Assembly (NCBI GenBank): GCA_022712785.1
Contig: JAFLJX010000009.1
Coordinates: forward strand, 1-24,007
Length of the DNA: 24,007 nucleotides
Reading direction: 5' to 3'
Origin: Mycoplasmatota bacterium
GTDB lineage: Bacteria > Bacillota_I > Bacilli_A > Izemoplasmatales > Izemoplasmataceae
Position numbers and translations under genes: made by a program. This document shows, piece by piece, positions 8,064 through 14,044 of this stretch. Position 1 is the first letter of the stretch; each line of letters opens with the position of its first letter. The notes below the pieces were generated by a model. The model made no database searches and was not told the DNA's origin. It worked only from the letters and a program-made list of their open reading frames with translations.

Positions 8064-8370
8064 TTATTTTTGCGCTACACCTCATTTTTTTCAATATGAA
8101 ATACTTTTAATAGTGAATATCTAATGATAACCTATACATGGTAGGAATAAATTAGATCAACGGTATAAGAATTTAACTGAACCAAAATGTACTAATTAAA
8201 ATGTAAAAATAGAGGATGGGACAACATTGATAGCTCGGTAATCTTGTGAACGCTAGTTCGCACAACAAAAGAAGCCCCTGCTTCAAATTAAAATATTCAA
8301 TTAAGTGGGGGGAGTGTTCACTATATAGGATTCTGATAATTAATATGCTTTTAATGTAAAAGCAATTTCA
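8064..8370. other. Gene-free AT-rich stretch with a structured patch
   Basis: I see no intact gene here. Between about 8211 and 8325 the base composition is less AT-rich and two nested inverted repeats occur. CCCC/GGGG with CTT/AAG and AATT/AATT arms pairs 8275-8289 with 8299-8310. TTGTGAAC pairs with the split GTT-CG-CACAA around 8244-8265. On the minus strand this recalls the structured, non-coding end of IS200/IS605 or IS1341-type elements, but no TnpB coding remnant is visible. The rest (8064-8210 and 8326-8370) shows nothing I can name. Confidence 0.35.
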
Positions 8371-8477
8371 ATGAAGAAAATATTCCTATTAACATTGAGT
8401 TTTTTAGTTTAGTTGCTTGTAGTAATAAAGGATTATCAAAAGCAATAGAGGAATGTAAAGAAACTCAACTAATATAA
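8371..8477 (+). pseudogene. Remnant of a lipoprotein gene broken by a 5-bp duplication
   Basis: ATG at 8371 begins MKKIFLLTLSFLV and then meets a TAG. In another frame the sequence continues LVACSNKGLSKAIEECKET up to a TAA at 8475-8477. Together these read as a lipoprotein signal peptide ending in the lipobox LVAC. The break coincides with a tandem TTTAG-TTTAG; removing one copy restores MKKIFLLTLSFLVACSNKG. Only about 18 residues follow the lipobox and no ribosome binding site is visible, so the gene is also truncated. Confidence 0.5.
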
Positions 8478-8503
8478 TACTTATACGGAAAATATGGTAC
8501 AAC

Positions 8504-8540
8504 AAAAAAACTGTAAAAGCTTGCGAACGCTTCTACAGTT
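8504..8540 (-). terminator. Rho-independent terminator (minus strand)
   Basis: On the minus strand, AACTGTAGAAGC pairs with GCTTTTACAGTT (one mismatch) around an eight-base loop, followed by a run of T. It lies just downstream of the small membrane protein gene and probably ends transcripts coming from the fumarase-malic enzyme side. Confidence 0.8.
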
Positions 8541-8551
8541 TAAGATTTGAA

Positions 8552-8773
8552 TTATCTATACTTTTCTAGAAAATACCCGATACTTCCATTGACTATGAAT
8601 GTTATAATCAAGATTAAAAATGTGGTGTTTATGTTATTAATCAGTAACTGAGTTTTTTCTATATCATATCCACTATCAATATAATTGTAAATTAATAATG
8701 TTTTGACAAAAAGCATTATAATACCTATCAAAACCAGAGTTATATAAAATATTAATAATCTATTATTTTTCAT
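8552..8773 (-). CDS. Small two-helix membrane protein of unknown function
   Basis: 73 residues with two hydrophobic segments (about 5-28 and 50-68) joined by a polar loop containing SGYDIEKTQLL, and a short charged C-terminal tail EKYR. The gene has an excellent ribosome site, AAGGAGGT, seven bases before the ATG at 8773, and a terminator directly after it, which argues that it is real despite its size. It follows the truncated secreted-protein fragment by 17 bases on the same strand, so the two were probably neighbours in one accessory cassette. I do not recognise the family. It could be an immunity or partner protein of the secreted protein, but that is only a guess from position. Confidence 0.6.
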   Translation of the reverse strand: MKNNRLLIFYITLVLIGIIMLFVKTLLIYNYIDSGYDIEKTQLLINNINTTFLILIITFIVNGSIGYFLEKYR

Positions 8774-8790
8774 AAGTTACCTCCTTAAAA

Positions 8791-9246
8791 TCAAATTATC
8801 ACATCTAGATATATTATTTTTTCAAAAGATTGAGTTTCTGTATTAAGAACGATTCCAAACCAACCATAGTCCTTTGTAACGAAATTATAATTCATGTGGT
8901 ATTGCCCATTATATCGCATTGCATATGGTGTAGCCGGAATTGTTTCTACAAGAATACCTGGATAAACTGTGACTGACAAATCAGGATTATGAGGGTAGTT
9001 AGTGTATTCCCATCCTGCACCCTCAGACTGACTCAACCATTGTGAATTATTAGTTGGATAAGCTTCTTCCCAGGTTTCAGAATAAAAATATCCTAGAGTT
9101 GTTGAAGAAGAAAATTCAGAACCGACCGATAAACCAAAACCGTCTTCACTTCCTGATGCAGTGGTACTTTGTGTATTTCTTAGAGTTACACTTGTATTAA
9201 ACCCAGATGTTATGGTTCTATACCGTGTTTCATTTTTAGGCTGTAA
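8791..9246 (-). pseudogene. C-terminal fragment of a secreted beta-rich protein
   Basis: The minus-strand frame is open from after a TGA at 9247-9249 to a TGA at 8791, giving 151 codons. It starts LQPKNETRYRT, has a Ser/Thr-rich alternating stretch (NTSVTLRNTQSTTASGSEDG, then GLSVGSEFSSSTTLGYFYSE), then an aromatic-rich part with AGWEYTNYPHNP and KDYGWFGIVLNTE. The only usable start inside is a TTG at 9036, which would cut the obvious fold in two, and there is no ribosome site or signal peptide, so the N-terminus is missing. Only 34 bases separate the upstream TGA from the malic enzyme stop. The composition suggests an extracellular beta-structured protein; family unknown. A pore-forming-toxin-like strand pattern is possible but unproven. 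Confidence 0.5.
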
Positions 9247-9278
9247 TCAATTACCAGGGGTTGTGCGGAGTACCATAC

Positions 9279-9288
9279 AGGTTCTATA
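9279..9288 (+). repeat. Right copy of the 10-bp direct repeat bordering the scar
   Basis: AGGTTCTATA, identical to 7812-7821. It covers the malic enzyme stop codon (9284-9286). A third, 9-bp copy (GGTTCTATA) lies at 9214-9222 inside the secreted-protein fragment. Confidence 0.4.
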
Positions 9289-10459
9289 ATTTAACTTCTT
9301 TTATTATTTCCTCACTCACAGCTTTTGAAACTCTTTTGTCAAATGGTGAAGGTACAATATAATCTCTTGACAACTCATTGTCTTCAATAATATAAGCAAT
9401 AGCTTTCGCAGCGCTTAATTTCATACTGTCAGTTATCTTCTTAGTTCTTGAATCTAATGCTCCCCTGAATATTCCAGGAAAAGCTAATACATTATTTATT
9501 TGATTTGGATAATCGCTTCTACCTGTTCCAACTATATAAGCTCCAGCGTCAATAGCGTCTTCTGGACTAATTTCAGGATCTGGATTAGCCATGGCGAAAA
9601 CGAAAGGATCTTTATTCATTGATTCTATCATTTCTTTTGAAACCAGACCTTTAGCTGAAACCCCAATAAAAACATCTTTATTTTTCATTAATTCTTCCAG
9701 TGAATCACTTTTTAAGTTACTAGGTGAGGATAATATATTCTCATCCAATAACTCTTTTACTACAAATGAATAAGAATCATATTTACTGTTTAATACAACC
9801 CCAGACATGTTGTAACCATAGACATGTTTAACACCAACATCTTTTAGTATTCTAGCTATAGAACTCCCTGCGGCTCCAGTTCCACTAAGAACAACTTCTA
9901 AATCTTCCAGGCTCTTACCAGTGAATCTACATGCGTTAATTAATGCAGCTGTTGATACTATCGCGGTACCATGTTGATCATCATGAAATACAGGAATATC
10001 TAATTCTTCTTTTAATCTTCTTTCGATAGTAACGCATTTTGGTGAAGATATATCTTCTAAATTAATACCGCCAAAGGAAGTGCTTATATTTTTTATAATG
10101 TTTATTATTTCTTCAGTATCTTGTGTTTTTAAACATATAGGAAATGCGTCAACACCAGCAAATTCTTTAAAAAGAATTGCTTTTCCTTCCATTACAGGAA
10201 GGCTTGCGGCTGCACCTATGTTACCAAGTCCAAGTACAGCACTACCATCTGTGATTACAGCTACCATATTGCCTTTAGATGTGTATTTATATATATCTGA
10301 TTCATTATCTTTAATACGTAGACAGGGCTCTGCGACACCGGGACTATACGCTAAAGATAAATCATCACTATTCTCAATTTTTACTTTTGATTCTACGGAA
10401 ATTTTCCCTTTGTTTATAAGATGCATTTCTAAACTTCTTTTTTTAAAATCTTTTTTCAT
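9284..10459 (-). CDS. NAD(P)-dependent malic enzyme
   Basis: Oxidative decarboxylation of malate to pyruvate and CO2 with reduction of NAD(P). The 391 residues are typical of the short bacterial form. Motifs: YSPGVAEPC at 38-46, ITDGSAVLGLGNIG at 69-82, LFKEFAGVDAFP at 96-107, the metal-binding stretch FHDDQHGTAIV, the dinucleotide-binding LSGTGAAGSSIAR, and FAMANPDPE near the C-terminal part. The cofactor preference cannot be read safely from sequence. The ATG lies three bases after the fumarase beta stop, with an AAGGA site overlapping the end of that gene. As third gene after the two fumarase subunits it completes a fumarate-malate-pyruvate route. No terminator is visible directly after it, so transcription may read on into the scar. 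Confidence 0.94.
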   Translation of the reverse strand: MKKDFKKRSLEMHLINKGKISVESKVKIENSDDLSLAYSPGVAEPCLRIKDNESDIYKYTSKGNMVAVITDGSAVLGLGNIGAAASLPVMEGKAILFKEFAGVDAFPICLKTQDTEEIINIIKNISTSFGGINLEDISSPKCVTIERRLKEELDIPVFHDDQHGTAIVSTAALINACRFTGKSLEDLEVVLSGTGAAGSSIARILKDVGVKHVYGYNMSGVVLNSKYDSYSFVVKELLDENILSSPSNLKSDSLEELMKNKDVFIGVSAKGLVSKEMIESMNKDPFVFAMANPDPEISPEDAIDAGAYIVGTGRSDYPNQINNVLAFPGIFRGALDSRTKKITDSMKLSAAKAIAYIIEDNELSRDYIVPSPFDKRVSKAVSEEIIKEVKL

Positions 10460-10462
10460 TTT

Positions 10463-10978
10463 TTAGTTATCCTTAAAAATGTTATTTCCATAAATATCAT
10501 ATGCTACAAAACAAGGGAAATCTTTAACTTCTAGTTTATATACAGCTTCAGCACCTAAGTCTTCATAAAGAATTAATTCACTACTTACTATTTTGCTACT
10601 TAGTAATGCACCAATACCACCCGTTGCGATTAAGTAACAAGAATTATTCTTTATCATCTCTAATCTGAATTCTTCAGATCTATCACCCTTACCAATCATT
10701 AGTTTTAGACCTCTTTCCATTAGAGGTACAGCGAGTTTGTCCATTCTATAGCTTGATGTTGGACCGCTTGATCCAATTGAAAACCCTTCTCTCTTAGGGG
10801 TAGGACCAACATAAAATATAGTGCTTCCATCAATCTCAAATGGCAATGTTAGTTCTTTAATTAAACGTAAATGTGCTTGATCTCTTGCGGTATAAATGAT
10901 TCCAGATATTAAAACTTTTTCACCTGATTTTAGTAATTTTATATCATCATTAGAAATAGGAGTAGTTAGTTTAATCAT
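10463..10978 (-). CDS. Class I fumarate hydratase, beta subunit
   Basis: C-terminal-domain subunit of a two-subunit iron-sulfur hydro-lyase. The 171-residue protein starts MIKLTTPISNDDIKLLKSGE, contains GPTPKREGFSIGSSGPTSSYRMD and then GKGDRSE, and ends with the EDLGAEAVYKLEVKDFPCFV region, all typical of the Fumerase_C family. I chose the ATG at 10978, which overlaps the TGA of the alpha subunit (ATGA) and has AGGTGA upstream; a longer frame starting at 11011 would have no ribosome site. The same family includes L-tartrate dehydratase. The malic enzyme immediately downstream makes fumarase the better call. Confidence 0.9.
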   Translation of the reverse strand: MIKLTTPISNDDIKLLKSGEKVLISGIIYTARDQAHLRLIKELTLPFEIDGSTIFYVGPTPKREGFSIGSSGPTSSYRMDKLAVPLMERGLKLMIGKGDRSEEFRLEMIKNNSCYLIATGGIGALLSSKIVSSELILYEDLGAEAVYKLEVKDFPCFVAYDIYGNNIFKDN

Positions 10979-11814
10979 AATATCACCTCTATATGTCTTG
11001 CTGAGTGACATTGGATATTTATAGCTACAGGTAAACTAGCAATATGCATAGGGAAATAATTTATTTTTACTGCTAAACAGGTTGTATCTCCACCAACACC
11101 CATCGGACCAACACCTAGTTTGTTGATTTCGGTGTATAATTCGTCTTCTAGTTGTTTTATTGTTTTATCTTTACTAGAGTCATCTAATTCTCTTAGTAAT
11201 GCTTCTTTGGCTAAAACAGCGCTCTTTTCAAAGTTGCCGCCGATGCCTATTCCAACGATTATTGGAGGACAAGGTTTCCCACCAGCATTAAATATTGTAT
11301 CTAATACTAGTTTTTTTACTCCATCGATTCCTTCGGTAGGAGTAAGCATAACAACAGTACTCATATTTTCACTACCTCCACCTTTTGCGGCAATATGTAA
11401 TTTTATTTTATCTCCACTAACTAATTTTGTATGTATGATAGCTGGAGAGTTATCCTTTGTGTTTACTCTTATAAAGGGATGGTTGACAACGGATTTTCTT
11501 AAGTATCCTTCACTGTAACCAAGTCTAACACCTTTATTAATGGCTTCGTAAATATCACCATTAATTTTTACTTCAGTCCCGACTTCTAAAAAGACAACAA
11601 CTATTCCGGTATCTTGACATAGAGGGATATTCCCTTCTCTTGCGATATCTTGATTATCCAAAATATCTGAAAGAATTGATTTTGAAATTTCTTTTGATTC
11701 ACTAGATTTTGCTTTTTGGATCAAAGCAACTAAAGAATTATCTAATTCATAATTAATTTTAATCACGGATTCTTTAACAATATTAGTGACATTACTTAAT
11801 TCAATTGTTCGCAT
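10975..11814 (-). CDS. Class I fumarate hydratase, alpha subunit
   Basis: Catalytic N-terminal-domain subunit, interconverting fumarate and malate with an oxygen-sensitive [4Fe-4S] cluster. Three likely cluster cysteines stand in conserved settings: C66 in NIPLCQDTG, C182 in GGKPCPPIIVGIGIGG and C246 in GGDTTCLAV. The substrate-binding region AAKGGGSENMS is at about 142-152. The 279 residues are the usual length for the separate alpha subunit. ATG at 11814 with AAGGTG upstream. The beta subunit follows with a 4-base overlap, suggesting coupled, equal synthesis. Tartrate dehydratase alpha is the alternative in the same family. Confidence 0.92.
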   Translation of the reverse strand: MRTIELSNVTNIVKESVIKINYELDNSLVALIQKAKSSESKEISKSILSDILDNQDIAREGNIPLCQDTGIVVVFLEVGTEVKINGDIYEAINKGVRLGYSEGYLRKSVVNHPFIRVNTKDNSPAIIHTKLVSGDKIKLHIAAKGGGSENMSTVVMLTPTEGIDGVKKLVLDTIFNAGGKPCPPIIVGIGIGGNFEKSAVLAKEALLRELDDSSKDKTIKQLEDELYTEINKLGVGPMGVGGDTTCLAVKINYFPMHIASLPVAINIQCHSARHIEVIL

Positions 11815-11840
11815 ATATACACCTTCTTTTTGATAGATTA

Positions 11841-11849
11841 ATTATAACA
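11841..11849 (-). promoter_or_regulatory. Extended -10 promoter of the fumarase-malic enzyme operon
   Basis: The minus strand reads TGTTATAAT, a perfect extended -10, 26 bases before the fumarase alpha ATG. The same nine bases serve as the candidate hydrogenase operon promoter at 19139-19147. Confidence 0.6.
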
Positions 11850-11915
11850 TATATATATTAATATTATAGAAAACATAAATAATTTTTGATTAAGGAAATT
11901 AATATGCGATTTTAC

Positions 11916-11944
11916 TTGATTAAACTGAAAGTGTTTGATATAAT
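11916..11944 (+). promoter_or_regulatory. rpmE promoter
   Basis: A -35 TTGATT (11916-11921), a 17-base spacer ending in TGA and a -10 TATAAT (11939-11944) make the best promoter in the window. The implied leader of about 50 bases contains CTATGGCG twice (11965-11972 and 11979-11986); the second copy runs straight into the GGAAGGAG ribosome site. Confidence 0.8.
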
Positions 11945-12000
11945 TTATTCGCTAATAAAACTTACTATGGCGTTCAAGCTATGGCGGAAGGAGTAATACA

Positions 12001-12213
12001 ATGAAAAAAGGAATTCATCCAGAATACAAAGTTGTTACAGTTACTTGTACTACATGCGGAAACACTTTTGAAGGTGGAAGTATCTTAGACGAAGTACGTG
12101 TAGATACTTGCTCAAATTGTCATCCGTTTTATACAGGTAAGCAAAAATTTGGAGCAGCAGCTGGACAAGTAGATAAATTTAATAAACGTATGGCAAAAAA
12201 ATCAGGAAAATAA
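12001..12213 (+). CDS. rpmE: Large ribosomal subunit protein bL31 (zinc-binding type)
   Basis: 70-residue ribosomal protein of the large subunit. It begins MKKGIHPEYK and carries two CxxC pairs (C16/C19 and C37/C40, the latter followed by HPFYTGKQ), so it is the zinc-binding C+ form. The ATG follows GGAAGGAG with 7 bases spacing. It is a single-gene unit with its own strong promoter and terminator, convergent with hydA. L31 is often self-regulated through its leader; the repeated CTATGGCG next to the ribosome site is a candidate element for that, but this is inference. Confidence 0.97.
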   Translation: MKKGIHPEYKVVTVTCTTCGNTFEGGSILDEVRVDTCSNCHPFYTGKQKFGAAAGQVDKFNKRMAKKSGK

Positions 12214-12216
12214 TAT

Positions 12217-12236
12217 AGTCGCTATTGCGGCTTTTT
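12217..12236 (+). terminator. Rho-independent terminator after rpmE
   Basis: Stem AGTCGC / GCGGCT (one G-T pair) with a TATT loop and five T, three bases after the rpmE stop codon. Confidence 0.8.
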
Positions 12237-12256
12237 ATTTTCCTTTTTTCACAAAC

Positions 12257-12282
12257 AAAAAGCCCAATCTTATGGGCTTTTT
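12257..12282. terminator. Bidirectional terminator between rpmE and hydA
   Basis: AAAAAGCCCA and TGGGCTTTTT pair around a six-base loop, giving T-runs on both strands. It overlaps the hydA stop codon and serves as the hydrogenase operon terminator and as a second stop for rpmE. Confidence 0.9.
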
Positions 12283-14032
12283 ATGATTTATAGAATTTTC
12301 TTTCTTTATATGTTGTGTGTAATAAGTTGCGTGCAAGTTCTGAATTAGGTTCACCTAACCAGTCTTTGTACATACGCATCAATAATTTGTTTGTTCTAGA
12401 TTCACGATGTTTTTTCTTACTATCGATATCGTATAAAGATTGTGATCTAAGAGCCGATATATCTACTGTATCTTGTATTTTAGCTGAGTGAATTGGTTGT
12501 CCACCACCATTAATACATCCTCCAGTACAACCCATAAATTCTACGAAATGATATTGTTTTTTATTTGTTTTCATTCTTTTTATGAATTCTTTTATACTTG
12601 CTCCACCATGGACAACAGCAACATTAATATCTGTACCCATTATATTATAAGTGGCTTCTTTAATATCTGATGATCCACGTACATCTTTAAAATCAAGAGC
12701 ACCTTGATCCTCACCTAAGACTTCTGAGACAGTTCTTAGTGCAGCTTCCATTACTCCACCAGACACTCCGAATATAATTCCTGCGCCTGTATATCTAGCA
12801 ATTCTACCATGAGGGAATGAATCTTCAAGATCCATAAAATCAACATTCATTCTTTTTAACATTCTAGCATATTCTCTTGTTGTTAAAACATGATCAACAT
12901 CTCTTATACCTTCATATTCCATTTCTGGTCGAGCTGCTTCATGTTTTTTAGCAATACAAGGCATTATTGAAACAAATACAATGTCTTCTATTTTATATCC
13001 AAGTTCATATGAGAAATGATGTTTAGCTACAAGACCACCCATTTGCTGAGGCGATTTTGCAGTTGAAAGGTTTGATAACATGTCAGGTTCGTACTGTTCA
13101 ATGTAATTAACCCAACCAGGTGAACAAGATGTAAATAACGGTAAGTTCTTACCAGTTTTAATTCTGTTTATTAATTCAGTTCCTTCTTCTAAAACTGTTA
13201 AATCAGCAGCAAAAGAAATATCCATAATTTCATCAAAGCCTACAGCTTCAAAAGATCTATACATTCTACCTTCTACATTTTCGCCAATTTTACTACCAAA
13301 TTCTTCACCTAAAGCAACTCTAACTGAAGGAGCGGCTCCAACAACAACAATTTTCGATTTATCTTTTAAAGCAGCCATTACTTCATCAATTTGTGATTTT
13401 TCTTTTATTGCAGCAACTGGACATGCTTGAATGCATTTACCACAATTAATACAGCCACTATCTTCCATATTATGGAATAATGCTGGACCGACATATGTTT
13501 CATTACCACGCCCGTTGAAATTTAGGATATTTAAACCTGTATAAACTTCACAAGCAGAAACACAACGACCACATAAAATACATTTACCACTGTCTAAAAC
13601 TATAGATAGTGAAGAATCATTTATCATTCGTTCTTTTTTATAGAACTCATTGCTTTCTCCATAAACATTTTCAACATTATATCTACGCATTAAATTAAGT
13701 AATTCACAATTATGTTCTCTTTCACAAGTCCAACATTCAAACACATGATTACTAGCTAGTAATTGTAAGTTTTGAACTATAGAATTTGTGATTTCTTCTG
13801 TATCAGTTTCTATTTCCATGCCATCATACACTGCAAGAGTACATGAATTTTTTAAACCTCTGGCACCTTTAACATCAACTACACACAGTCGACAACTAGA
13901 TGTTTCATTTATTCCTTCTAAGAAACATAATCTTGGAATATCAAAACCTAAGTCTTCTGCAGCTTTCATTACTGTGTAATCTTCAGGAATAGTTGTATCA
14001 ATACCATTAATTTTTATAGTAACATTTTTCAT
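12281..14032 (-). CDS. hydA: [FeFe] hydrogenase catalytic subunit (HydA/HndD type)
   Basis: Cytoplasmic subunit that makes or uses H2 at the H-cluster. Domains in order: plant-type [2Fe-2S] (C36, C47, C50, C64), His-Cys [4Fe-4S] (H96, C100, C103, C109), two [4Fe-4S] ferredoxin motifs (C151/154/157/161 and C194/197/200/204), then the H-cluster domain with TSCSPGW (301-307), IMPCIAKKHE (C359), EFMGCTGGCINGGGQP (C502, C506) and a C-terminal small-subunit-like tail. The first motif has Ser304 where the well-known enzymes have a second Cys (see findings). The 583 residues match HndD-like subunits. ATG follows AGGAGG by eight bases. It is the last gene of the nine-gene operon and lies 12 bases after hydB. 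Maturases HydE, HydF and HydG are needed but not in this window. Confidence 0.95.
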   Translation of the reverse strand: MKNVTIKINGIDTTIPEDYTVMKAAEDLGFDIPRLCFLEGINETSSCRLCVVDVKGARGLKNSCTLAVYDGMEIETDTEEITNSIVQNLQLLASNHVFECWTCEREHNCELLNLMRRYNVENVYGESNEFYKKERMINDSSLSIVLDSGKCILCGRCVSACEVYTGLNILNFNGRGNETYVGPALFHNMEDSGCINCGKCIQACPVAAIKEKSQIDEVMAALKDKSKIVVVGAAPSVRVALGEEFGSKIGENVEGRMYRSFEAVGFDEIMDISFAADLTVLEEGTELINRIKTGKNLPLFTSCSPGWVNYIEQYEPDMLSNLSTAKSPQQMGGLVAKHHFSYELGYKIEDIVFVSIMPCIAKKHEAARPEMEYEGIRDVDHVLTTREYARMLKRMNVDFMDLEDSFPHGRIARYTGAGIIFGVSGGVMEAALRTVSEVLGEDQGALDFKDVRGSSDIKEATYNIMGTDINVAVVHGGASIKEFIKRMKTNKKQYHFVEFMGCTGGCINGGGQPIHSAKIQDTVDISALRSQSLYDIDSKKKHRESRTNKLLMRMYKDWLGEPNSELARNLLHTTYKERKFYKS

Positions 14033-14044
14033 AATATCATCCTC

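Noticed and set aside
8791..9036. An 81-codon gene starting at the TTG at 9036
   Set aside because: The same frame stays open for 70 more codons upstream with matching composition, and the TTG has no ribosome site, so it is an internal codon of a truncated gene.
9237..9285. Reading the TGA at 9247-9249 as Trp to extend the secreted-protein fragment upstream
   Set aside because: TGA is clearly a stop in intact genes here, and the extension adds only a dozen codons before hitting the malic enzyme gene, without a signal peptide or ribosome site.
10080..10466. A 128-codon plus-strand frame inside malic enzyme
   Set aside because: Antisense shadow of a clearly conserved gene.
11120..11518. A 132-codon plus-strand frame inside fumarase alpha
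   Set aside because: Shadow of the conserved gene, no start context.
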